From Nanosynbacter sp. (lineage in GTDB: Bacteria; Patescibacteriota; Saccharimonadia; Saccharimonadales; Saccharimonadaceae): 38,869 nucleotides of DNA. Below are positions 32,387 through 38,869 of this stretch, one piece after another. The position numbers were made by a program, and so were the translations under genes. The notes under the pieces were generated by a model, which was not told where the DNA came from, did no database searches, and saw only the letters and a program-made list of their open reading frames with translations. The stretch lies in the NCBI GenBank assembly GCA_015257665.1, contig JABZJS010000008.1, positions 1-38,869 on the forward strand, written 5' to 3'. Numbering within the stretch: the first letter of the stretch is position 1; every line of letters starts with the position of its first letter.

Positions 32387-32863
32387 ATGCGAATCATTGG
32401 TATAGACCCGGGCACTGGCATCCTTGGCTTTGGCGTCATTGACGCTCATGGTGGCGCAACGCGACTCGTCACGGCTGGTGTCATTACAACGCCAGCACAT
32501 ACTCCAATACCAGAGCGCCTTGATGAGATATTCGATGGTCTCACGAGTATTATTGCAGAGACACGACCCACAATGATGGCGATCGAGAAGCTCTTTTTTA
32601 CTCGTAATATAACTACCGCTATGAGTGTGGCCGAAGCACGTGGCGTAGCGCTGCTGACTGGCCAGCGGGCAGGACTGCGGATTGAGGAATATACACCACT
32701 CCAGATCAAGCAGACAATCACTGGTTATGGCAAAGCCGATAAAAAGCAAGTGCAAGAGATGGTGCGGCTCCAGCTCGGCTTACAGACGGTACCCAAGCCA
32801 GATGACTGTGCAGATGCTCTCGCGGCAGCGATTATGGCAGCATTTATGACGCGGCAGAGCTAA
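32387..32863 (+). CDS. ruvC: Crossover junction endodeoxyribonuclease RuvC
   Basis: A 158-residue Holliday junction resolvase. The four acidic metal ligands are visible: Asp7 in GIDPGTG, Glu67 in AIEKLFF, and Asp140 and Asp143 in KPDDCADALA, with the spacing of E. coli RuvC. RNITTAMSVAEARGV and YTPLQIKQTITGYGKADKKQV (in two parts) are conserved. ATG 32387 (MRIIGIDPG) is the family start; an in-frame start at 32300 is upstream of the -10 box. ruvA (35586) and ruvB (38635) lie downstream, separated by unrelated genes. Confidence 0.97.
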   Translation: MRIIGIDPGTGILGFGVIDAHGGATRLVTAGVITTPAHTPIPERLDEIFDGLTSIIAETRPTMMAIEKLFFTRNITTAMSVAEARGVALLTGQRAGLRIEEYTPLQIKQTITGYGKADKKQVQEMVRLQLGLQTVPKPDDCADALAAAIMAAFMTRQS

Positions 32864-33016
32864 TTGATTGGGAAGTAAACTTCTGTATCTGTGTCAGGTG
32901 AGAAATAAGCTATAAGAGCGGCTCTCTAACTGTAACAAGAGTGTGTGCTATATCAGGGATGAGGAAGAGAAAAGCGCTAAGATTGGTGTTTTCGGTACAT
33001 TGCGCCAGAACGATGG

Positions 33017-33022
33017 TATAAT
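33017..33022 (+). promoter_or_regulatory. -10 element of the PBP gene, predicted leaderless
   Basis: TGG-TATAAT (extended -10) ends 6 nt before ATG 33029. No Shine-Dalgarno site. Confidence 0.7.
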
Positions 33023-33028
33023 TAAACT

Positions 33029-35560
33029 ATGCAACTACCTCGAGGAAGACAACAACCAGCCCGGATGGGCAGATATGCCAACTTTGGAGAGGTTCGCCAG
33101 TCGAAACCACCGCGCCGAAGACGCGAGCATAAGCATTTCTTGTGGTTTTGGAATATGAGCAAAAAGAAAAAGGCGATGGTGATTCTGACGCCGATTTTGC
33201 TGTTTTTGCTGATTGTGCCGATTTTGACATACCTATATTATGCACGTGATATTTCTGACCAAGAGCGGCTGATGAATCGTAACAATACTGGTATCGTGCT
33301 CAATGATGTCAATAACAAGCCACTCTATAGTGTGGGGCGAGCCCAGCACCGCAATATGGTGAAGCTGGCTGACATCTCTGACAGTATGAAGAATGCACTC
33401 CTGGCTAGTGAGGACAAAGACTTCTATAAACACCCTGGGTTCAGTCTAATCGGTATCTTCCGGGCAGCCTTCCAGCGCCATGGCGGCGGCTCGACCATTA
33501 CGCAGCAGCTCGCCAAGAATACTGTTCTCACAAGCGAGCAGACTTTTATGCGTAAGTACCAAGAGCTGTTTGTGGCACTAGCGATCGAGCAGAATTATAC
33601 GAAGGACCAAATCCTCGAGATGTATCTCAACTCTGTGTACTATGGTGAAGACTCATTTGGTATCGAGGAGGCAGCCAAGATTTACTTTGGTAAAGCACCA
33701 AAGGACCTCACGTTGGCTGAGAGCGCTATGCTTGTTGGTGTGCTGCCAGCCCCAACCGCTTACTCGCCAATCAGTGGTAGTCCAGAATTGGCTAAGCAGC
33801 GCCAAAAGACAGTGCTCGGCCGCATGGTTGACGTGGGTGCTATCACTAATGAGCAAAAAGACGCAGCGTATGCGCAGCAGCTCTCGTATGCATCGACGGC
33901 AAATACCGTTAAGTCGATTGCGCCACACTTTGCCCAGATGGTTATAAACCAACTCAAACAGAAACTATACAGTGCGGAAGATAAAAATGCGTATGATAAG
34001 TTAATGCGCTCGGGCTACCAGGTGAAAACAACACTTAATATGGATACTCAGCAGATGCTGATCAATAACGTCTCCAAGCAGATTCCATACCTCAATAACC
34101 GTGGTGGGACGAATGCAAGCGGTGTTGTAATAGACGTTAAGACAGGTCGGGTGCGCGCACTGGTGGGTAGTGCTGACTACAACAACCCGCAGTGGGGTAA
34201 TGTCAATATGGCCACAACACCGCGCCAGCCAGGCAGTAGCTTCAAGCCGATCTACTATGCCGGGGCACTAGCCGAGGGGGTTATTACACCAGCGACAATT
34301 TTCCAAGATAAGCCAACTGACTTTGGCGGTGGCTACCAACCGCTCAACGCTGACAAACGTTGGCACGGGAGTGTGACGACGCGTCGAGCAATTAGCTGGT
34401 CGCTCAATATCCCGAGCGTGGAGATTATGAAGAAGTTTGGTATTAGTAAGTCGGTTCAAACAGCTAACAATCTTGGTATCTCGTCGATTACTCAAGCAAC
34501 AGGTGAGAAGAATGGCTTGTCTCTCGCACTTGGCTCGGGTGAGGCGTCACTAACGCAAATGACTAATGCCTATGCAGCATTTGGCAACCAAGGGCAGCAA
34601 TTTGAGCTGGGGCTCATCGAGCAGGTTAATGACAAATACAACAAGAAAGTTAGTTGGCCCAACGCAACAAGTAAGCGGGCAATTAGCGAAGGCGGGGCCT
34701 ACTTGATCTCAAACATCCTATCGGACAACTCGGCACGAGCGAGTGTGTTTGGCTCGAGCCTCACGGTGCCTGGCCACACTGCGGCTGTCAAGACAGGAAC
34801 GACGAATGATAACAAAGATGCGTGGACGATTGGCTATAACCCAGAGTATGCCGTTGGCGTTTGGGTTGGTAATAATAACAATACACCAATGGACTACGGT
34901 GGCTCAGACATGGCAGGGCCAATCTGGCGCAACACAATGACGAAACTCTTAGCAGGCCAGTCGAATACCCAATTCCCTGTACCAAGTGGTGTTGTGCAGC
35001 GCTCGGTCTGTACGAGCGACGGTGGCCTGGCTACTACCGAGAATGCCAAGGGGACGTACAAAGAATACTTCCTGACTGGCGCATTGCCAACCAAGCAATG
35101 TAATGTTGTGCGTACCAAGATCCAAGTCTGTAATCTCAGTGATAAAAAGATGGAGTCTATCTACGAAGATGACTTCGACAGCACGAAGTACTCAAAGAAT
35201 AGCTCAGACTGCTCCACGACGAAACAGCAAATCCGTGTCTGTGACGTTGAGCAAAAGCGCATCATTACCATCGACGAAAAAGACTTTGACAGTAGCCGCT
35301 ACTCGAAGAATATCGCGAGCTGTCGGTCAAGCAGCAGTGGTAGTTCTGGTAGTACGGACGATGATGATAGTGACAACAACTCGGGTAATATAACTGGTGG
35401 TACACGCCGTCGCAATAATACAGGTAACAACAATGGAAATACTGGAGGGACCAGCGGGGGTAACTCTGGTACGGGTGGTACCAGTGGTGATGGCAATTCT
35501 GGACAGAGTGGTCAGAACAATACCGGTGGTGGCAATAATAATAACTACAACTATTTCTAG
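33029..35560 (+). CDS. Class A penicillin-binding protein (transglycosylase/transpeptidase)
   Basis: An 843-residue bifunctional peptidoglycan synthase. A basic cytoplasmic segment (1-47) is followed by one membrane segment (about 48-70). The GT51 transglycosylase has EDKDFYKHPG (catalytic Glu), GGSTITQQLAKN and AIEQNYTKDQILEMYLN. The transpeptidase has PGSSFKPIYY (SxxK), SWSLN (SxN) and KTGTTNDNKDAW. Then come two 31-residue repeats with paired cysteines (698-728, 735-765) and a Gly/Ser/Asn/Thr-rich tail to the end. Start 33029 rests on the -10 box; ATG 33155 would lose the basic segment. Part of a ruvC-PBP-ruvA gene order. Confidence 0.95.
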   Translation: MQLPRGRQQPARMGRYANFGEVRQSKPPRRRREHKHFLWFWNMSKKKKAMVILTPILLFLLIVPILTYLYYARDISDQERLMNRNNTGIVLNDVNNKPLYSVGRAQHRNMVKLADISDSMKNALLASEDKDFYKHPGFSLIGIFRAAFQRHGGGSTITQQLAKNTVLTSEQTFMRKYQELFVALAIEQNYTKDQILEMYLNSVYYGEDSFGIEEAAKIYFGKAPKDLTLAESAMLVGVLPAPTAYSPISGSPELAKQRQKTVLGRMVDVGAITNEQKDAAYAQQLSYASTANTVKSIAPHFAQMVINQLKQKLYSAEDKNAYDKLMRSGYQVKTTLNMDTQQMLINNVSKQIPYLNNRGGTNASGVVIDVKTGRVRALVGSADYNNPQWGNVNMATTPRQPGSSFKPIYYAGALAEGVITPATIFQDKPTDFGGGYQPLNADKRWHGSVTTRRAISWSLNIPSVEIMKKFGISKSVQTANNLGISSITQATGEKNGLSLALGSGEASLTQMTNAYAAFGNQGQQFELGLIEQVNDKYNKKVSWPNATSKRAISEGGAYLISNILSDNSARASVFGSSLTVPGHTAAVKTGTTNDNKDAWTIGYNPEYAVGVWVGNNNNTPMDYGGSDMAGPIWRNTMTKLLAGQSNTQFPVPSGVVQRSVCTSDGGLATTENAKGTYKEYFLTGALPTKQCNVVRTKIQVCNLSDKKMESIYEDDFDSTKYSKNSSDCSTTKQQIRVCDVEQKRIITIDEKDFDSSRYSKNIASCRSSSSGSSGSTDDDDSDNNSGNITGGTRRRNNTGNNNGNTGGTSGGNSGTGGTSGDGNSGQSGQNNTGGGNNNNYNYF

Positions 35561-35585
35561 ATGAGATTGTGAGGGTGTATAACGC

Positions 35586-36161
35586 GTGATTGCTCATATT
35601 GCTGGCCGAGTTGATGAGAAATTTGCGGGTAGTGTCATCATTGATGTACAGGGGGTTGGCTACGAAATAGCGGTTGCGGCGCACGATTATGATGCGATGC
35701 AGCTTGGTGAGACAGTTAAACTCTATACATACCACCATATCCGGGAGCAAGCTCAGGAGCTGTTTGGCTTTTCGTCACGGGCAGCCAAGAAACTGTTTGA
35801 GCTGCTCATCACTGTGCAGGGTGTGGGCCCCAAGGCGGCACTGGCTATCCTCAGCCTTGCTGAGGCTGAGCAGGTGCGTAATGCCTTAGCCAATGCCGAT
35901 GCGGCCTTTATCCAAAAAGCCAGTGGGGTGGGCAAAAAGACTGCTGAGCGTGTGGTGGTAGACCTGCGAGATAAGGTGGGCGTGCCGACGTACTATGCTG
36001 CTCACAACGCACCTGTGCAGGCGGAGCTTGATACAAACGACGAAGCGCTCGAAGCGTTGGTTGCGCTGGGCTATACACTGGCAGATGCCACCAAAGCACT
36101 TGCTCATGTCGATACGAGTTTACCTACAGCGCAGCGAGTGACAATGGCTTTGAAGCAGTAA
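35586..36161 (+). CDS. ruvA: Holliday junction branch migration protein RuvA
   Basis: A 191-residue RuvA with a GTG start. Domain I: MIAHIAGRVDEKF (junction-binding OB fold) and VIDVQGVGYEIAV; helix-hairpin-helix domain II: LLITVQGVGPKAALAILS and KASGVGKKTAERVVVDLRDKV; the C-terminal domain III (ALEALVALGYTLADATKAL) contacts RuvB. GAGGG lies upstream. It follows the PBP by 25 nt and is probably co-transcribed with it and with the deoxyribosyltransferase-like gene. Confidence 0.96.
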   Translation: MIAHIAGRVDEKFAGSVIIDVQGVGYEIAVAAHDYDAMQLGETVKLYTYHHIREQAQELFGFSSRAAKKLFELLITVQGVGPKAALAILSLAEAEQVRNALANADAAFIQKASGVGKKTAERVVVDLRDKVGVPTYYAAHNAPVQAELDTNDEALEALVALGYTLADATKALAHVDTSLPTAQRVTMALKQ

Positions 36162-36183
36162 CAATATAAAGAGAGGAGACGGG

Positions 36184-36603
36184 ATGGCAAAGGTATTTGT
36201 GTCAGGACAGATTGGTGATATTCCTGTAGTGCAGCGAGTGCAGGCAGCGCTGGTGGCGGCTGGGCATGAGATTACTCATGATTGGACACGCAACGAAGGC
36301 GGAAGCAAAATGTTGGTTGGCCAGCAGACGAAGTTCGATCAAGCAGCAGAGTCAGCACGCCGTGCCACGAATGACATGAATGGTGTGACTGAGAGTGATG
36401 TCTACGTTATCTGCACCGATAATGAAAAAGCAGGTAAGGGCATGTATGTCGAGCTGGGTGGAGCGCTTGCACTCAATACTACTACTGGCTCACCACGAAT
36501 TTATCTGTTAGGTCAACGCAAACATGCAACAATCTTTTATTTCCATCCCTCGATTCGCTTGTGTGACTCGGTAGATGAAATTATTGCTGACCTTGATCAT
36601 TGA
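36184..36603 (+). CDS. Nucleoside 2-deoxyribosyltransferase-like protein
   Basis: A 139-residue protein with the Rossmann-like fold of the family: MAKVFVSGQIGD, HEITHDWTRNE, ESDVYVICTDNEKAGKGMYVELGGALAL (the Glu of VELG is the catalytic nucleophile in the family). Such enzymes swap or remove bases on deoxynucleosides; short members often act as nucleotide hydrolases. It could serve nucleotide salvage in an organism that depends on a host. AGAGGAGA lies before the ATG, 22 nt after ruvA stops. Confidence 0.88.
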   Translation: MAKVFVSGQIGDIPVVQRVQAALVAAGHEITHDWTRNEGGSKMLVGQQTKFDQAAESARRATNDMNGVTESDVYVICTDNEKAGKGMYVELGGALALNTTTGSPRIYLLGQRKHATIFYFHPSIRLCDSVDEIIADLDH

Positions 36604-36643
36604 TTAGGAATAATGCAAAAAGTATGAGATACGAGCACATAGT

Positions 36644-37213
36644 GTGAAAAATCCTGAGCAGAAAAATTCGGAGAGACCGGATGTGCATCACATATCTCGC
36701 CTAAGAGAAGTGGCGAGTGTGGGGCTGACAGCCCTGCGCTATGGCGGTGCAGAGTATATTGCACGGCGAGTCCGTGATAGCAGGCCAATTGGCCGTGCAC
36801 TTGGGGCTTTTATGGTGGCTGATGTTGCTGATGGGTAAGTTCTTGACGATACGCCGCTGCGCCGTGTAACTGACGGTGTGGTAGATACAGCTGCCGTCGT
36901 GCGGGTGGTGTATGAGCTGGGTAAGCGCTACCCTGAGGCACGAGCAGGGATTGCCGCTGTTGCACTTGGGCAGGTAGCAACTGGTGCTGCCAATGCCTAC
37001 CACCTGACAAAGACTGGTGAGGTAACCAAGGGTGGGCGCTACAAACGAGCTGCTAATATTACTACGGCGGCTTTTGCTATTATAACGGCACGTGGCAATC
37101 CAAGGCGGACGCGCCTCGCAGGCTGTATAGCGGCTGGCGTTGTTGCAGCCACAACATTACCGCATCTACGTGGAGTTGGCAAGCCGACTGGCAAACAAGT
37201 TCGTCGGTTATAA
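36644..37213 (+). pseudogene. Gene split by an in-frame TAA, possibly CDP-alcohol phosphatidyltransferase-like
   Basis: One reading frame runs from GTG 36644 to 37213, broken by TAA at 36836-36838. Without the stop it would give about 189 residues. Around the stop the sequence is FMVADVADG-stop-VLDDTPLRRVTDGVVDTA, which loosely recalls the DxxDG...GxxxD active site of CDP-alcohol phosphatidyltransferases; the second half has two weakly hydrophobic stretches, as in a small membrane enzyme. The likeness is partial: the AR of the full motif is not evident. A weak TTGATT-17-TATGAG promoter precedes it. It may be decayed, a sequencing error, or two small proteins with a GTG restart near 36878. Confidence 0.55.
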
Positions 37214-37244
37214 TACGCATAGCTGAGGCGTGTAGGCACCTCTG

Positions 37245-37273
37245 TTGACAACTGATAAACTTACCCATATAAT
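37245..37273 (+). promoter_or_regulatory. Consensus promoter of the HD-domain gene
   Basis: TTGACA (37245-37250), 17-nt spacer, TATAAT (37268-37273): an exact sigma-70-type consensus. The ATG is 9 nt downstream, so any leader is only 2-3 nt. Confidence 0.9.
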
Positions 37274-37282
37274 AGGACATCT

Positions 37283-38020
37283 ATGTTTGATAAATTTCCT
37301 AATTCTCAGGTTGATATTGCACCAGAATCAATTAGCCAGTCAAAGGAGTATTATGTAAGAGCCTTTGAGGGGTCGGTGAAACGTGCTTGTGAGCGCTATC
37401 CCAAATTACCTTATCATAATCCTGAGCACATGAAAGATGTGATGCAAGCAGTCGGCGAGCTTGTAAAGCTCTTGCCTAGTGATGGCTATCCGCATGTGAT
37501 CAGCCCATGGCAAAAAGAGCTCCTTGTCTTAGCGGCGGCCTGGCATGATGCTGGTTTTGACGAAGAGGCAGCTCAGGCATATCCGACGAAGGAAGAATAT
37601 GCGATACTGCTTATACTAGAAGACCTCGAGAATAATAAGATTGACCTGGCTGGTGGTGATATTAATTTTCTTATTCGGGCCATTGGGGGTACAATTATGA
37701 CTGGCCCACCCCAGCGCGATACGCCTGAAGCGAAGCTGCTCCACCACGCTGACATGGCCTATATGACAGCTGATTGGAAGACATTCTGGCGCGGTGCTGA
37801 GGCATTCCATCACGAAGAGCATCTGGATATGTCGTGGGAGGACTTCCAGCGGCTTGAGGTAGATTTCTTGCAAATATATATGAAATCATTGAGAAATGAC
37901 TTTCAATCACTTGGTATTGCTGAGGATGAAATCCAAAAACGATTGGATACTCTTAAATCTCATCGTAAGCGCATTATGGAAAAGGCCAACCCATGGCTTG
38001 AGCGACAGAACAATCAGTAA
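37283..38020 (+). CDS. HD-domain phosphohydrolase-like protein
   Basis: A 245-residue soluble protein with metal-binding HD-superfamily motifs: YHNPEHMKDV (His45, His49, Asp52), AAAWHDAGFD (His88-Asp89) and LLHHADMAYM near residue 155. The HNPxHxxDV form resembles HNxxHxxDV of cyclic nucleotide phosphodiesterases and related HD proteins. Substrate unknown. It has a consensus promoter and no Shine-Dalgarno site. The promoter of the following HIT gene overlaps its stop codon. Confidence 0.85.
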   Translation: MFDKFPNSQVDIAPESISQSKEYYVRAFEGSVKRACERYPKLPYHNPEHMKDVMQAVGELVKLLPSDGYPHVISPWQKELLVLAAAWHDAGFDEEAAQAYPTKEEYAILLILEDLENNKIDLAGGDINFLIRAIGGTIMTGPPQRDTPEAKLLHHADMAYMTADWKTFWRGAEAFHHEEHLDMSWEDFQRLEVDFLQIYMKSLRNDFQSLGIAEDEIQKRLDTLKSHRKRIMEKANPWLERQNNQ

Positions 38021-38048
38021 TGACAAGCATCATGTTCTCCTCTACAAT
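38020..38048 (+). promoter_or_regulatory. Promoter of the HIT-family gene
   Basis: ATGACA (38020-38025), 17-nt spacer, TACAAT (38043-38048). The -35 overlaps the last base of the HD gene's stop codon. Confidence 0.65.
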
Positions 38049-38073
38049 AGAGCAAGAGAAGGAGGTGATAAAA

Positions 38074-38541
38074 ATGAAAAACTGTGACATTTGCCCATTT
38101 GTGGCAGAGCAAACAACTGATGATCCAGCGGTGGTCTTACAAACCAGCCGATGGAATGCGGTGCTCGATCGCAATCAGCTATATCTTGGCAAGGGGTTTG
38201 TGACGCTACGTGAACATAAATCGTCGCTTGGTGAGCTCGATGAGACCGATTGGCGCGAACTCCACGAGGTGATCCGCAGCATGGAGCGCGCAATTACCCA
38301 GGCATTTGGTGCAGACGTGTGCAACTGGGAATGCTTGATGAACAATGCCGTCAAGGCTGGGCAGTCGACCCATGTGCACTGGCACCTCTACCCACGCTAT
38401 GCTAATGGTACACACTTTGCGGGGGAGGAATTCCCTGATCCAAAGTGGCCACGACATCTAGAGAGTGGTGAGCACCGTGTGAGTGAGGAGCTGTTTGGCA
38501 AGATTGTCCTTGCGGTGCAAGAGAACTTACCACAGTCTTGA
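38074..38541 (+). CDS. HIT family protein
   Basis: A 155-residue histidine triad protein. THVHWHLYPRY carries the HxHxH triad, the nucleotide hydrolase/transferase site of the superfamily; NWECLMNNAVKAGQS before it resembles the family's N-binding loop. The N-terminal CDICPF could be half of a zinc site as in HinT/Ap4A-type enzymes. The start is clear: AAGGAGGTGAT, a full complement of the 16S rRNA tail, lies just before ATG 38074, while the in-frame start at 38020 lies in the promoter. Confidence 0.92.
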   Translation: MKNCDICPFVAEQTTDDPAVVLQTSRWNAVLDRNQLYLGKGFVTLREHKSSLGELDETDWRELHEVIRSMERAITQAFGADVCNWECLMNNAVKAGQSTHVHWHLYPRYANGTHFAGEEFPDPKWPRHLESGEHRVSEELFGKIVLAVQENLPQS

Positions 38542-38622
38542 GGCAACCAGCGGAAGTAATATAGGATACTTTTTATCTTCGTAAAAGAGCTGCATAGATA
38601 ATTCATCATGCATCACCAATGC

Positions 38623-38628
38623 TATAAT
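38623..38628 (+). promoter_or_regulatory. -10 element of ruvB, predicted leaderless
   Basis: TGC-TATAAT (extended -10) ends 6 nt before ATG 38635. No ribosome binding site. Confidence 0.7.
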
Positions 38629-38634
38629 AAACCT

Positions 38635-38869
38635 ATGGCGATAGAACGAATTGTTGATACCAGTAGCCACGCGGACGATAGCGAGGAGCAGCGCATTGAG
38701 GTGACGCTGCGACCACAGCGCTTTGCAGAGTATGTGGGGCAGGAGCGACTGAAGAAGAATTTGCAATTGGCAATTGCGGCAGCCAAGAAGCGTGGTGAGC
38801 CGATCGATCATGTCTTGCTCTATGGCCCACCTGGCCTTGGCAAGACGACGATGGCGGCGGTGATTGCCA
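38635..38869 (+). CDS. ruvB: Holliday junction branch migration ATPase RuvB, N-terminal part
   Basis: The first 78 codons; the gene runs off the right edge. LRPQRFAEYVGQERLKKNL and the Walker A motif GPPGLGKTT are diagnostic of RuvB, the AAA+ motor that drives branch migration with RuvA. Its own -10 box is present, so it is not in the ruvA transcript. Confidence 0.96.
   Translation, partial: MAIERIVDTSSHADDSEEQRIEVTLRPQRFAEYVGQERLKKNLQLAIAAAKKRGEPIDHVLLYGPPGLGKTTMAAVIA

Noticed and set aside
32943..33158. A 71-codon open frame overlapping the start of the PBP gene
   Set aside because: It overlaps the PBP in another frame, has no ribosome binding site and no family features; the -10 box lies inside it.
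36836..36838. TAA as a recoded sense codon
   Set aside because: All other genes end normally with TAA, TAG or TGA, and known CPR recoding concerns TGA. A single event in one gene is better explained by mutation or error.
1..38869. CRISPR arrays, insertion sequences or prophage genes
   Set aside because: I saw no regular direct-repeat array, transposase or integrase motifs, or phage structural genes on either strand.

Overview
The window looks like chromosomal DNA of a small-genome Patescibacteria/CPR bacterium, most likely a Saccharibacteria (TM7) relative. This rests on compact gene packing, a host-associated style of surface-glycan genes, tRNA genes with encoded CCA ends, ordinary use of TGA as a stop (against the UGA-recoding Gracilibacteria and Absconditabacteria), and many genes that start directly behind a -10 box. 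The taxon call is inference; no rRNA lies in the window.

Layout. (1) 1-5759: nucleotide-sugar genes, namely the first codons of rfbA, then a minus-strand run rfbB-Nudix-rfbC-rfbD (dTDP-L-rhamnose), a small nucleotidyltransferase and galE. A small unknown gene (238-822) sits in the opposite orientation between rfbD and rfbA. (2) 6056-14266: glmS (GlcN-6-P), a family 4 glycosyltransferase, a polyprenyl-phosphate sugar transferase, an O-antigen-ligase-like membrane protein, a LexA-like DNA-binding protein without a protease domain, and a membrane-anchored penicillin-binding/beta-lactamase-fold protein. Together these make and attach a surface glycan and shape the wall. (3) 14336-19050: tRNA-Asn, an endonuclease/exonuclease/phosphatase-fold protein, a 733-residue HD plus DUF1152-like fusion, and a PdaC-like polysaccharide deacetylase. 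(4) 19352-24639: a three-domain RNA repair enzyme (kinase, phosphatase, RNA ligase), then a three-gene overlapping operon (YcgR-like permease, YcgQ-like partner, anchored Ig/propeller-like protein). (5) 24792-26625: radC and dnaJ, with a perfect CIRCE operator on the dnaJ promoter. (6) 26640-30044: an AT-rich stretch with a frameshifted ATP-grasp gene and an ATP-grasp/retropepsin-like fusion, followed by rimK. (7) 30111-38869: small membrane protein, yebC, tRNA-Lys, ruvC, a class A PBP with an unusual C-terminal tail, ruvA, a deoxyribosyltransferase-like protein, a gene broken by an in-frame TAA, an HD protein, a HIT protein and the start of ruvB.

The strongest general signal is regulatory. 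Ten genes on both strands have a -10 hexamer (TATAAT, TATACT, TACACT or TACAAT) exactly 6 nt before the ATG and no Shine-Dalgarno sequence, which predicts leaderless mRNAs. Other genes here use good AAGGAG-type sites. The best candidates for less-described biology are the all-in-one RNA repair enzyme, the ATP-grasp/retropepsin-like cluster, the HD-DUF1152-like fusion, and the Cys-flanked tandem repeats on the PBP.
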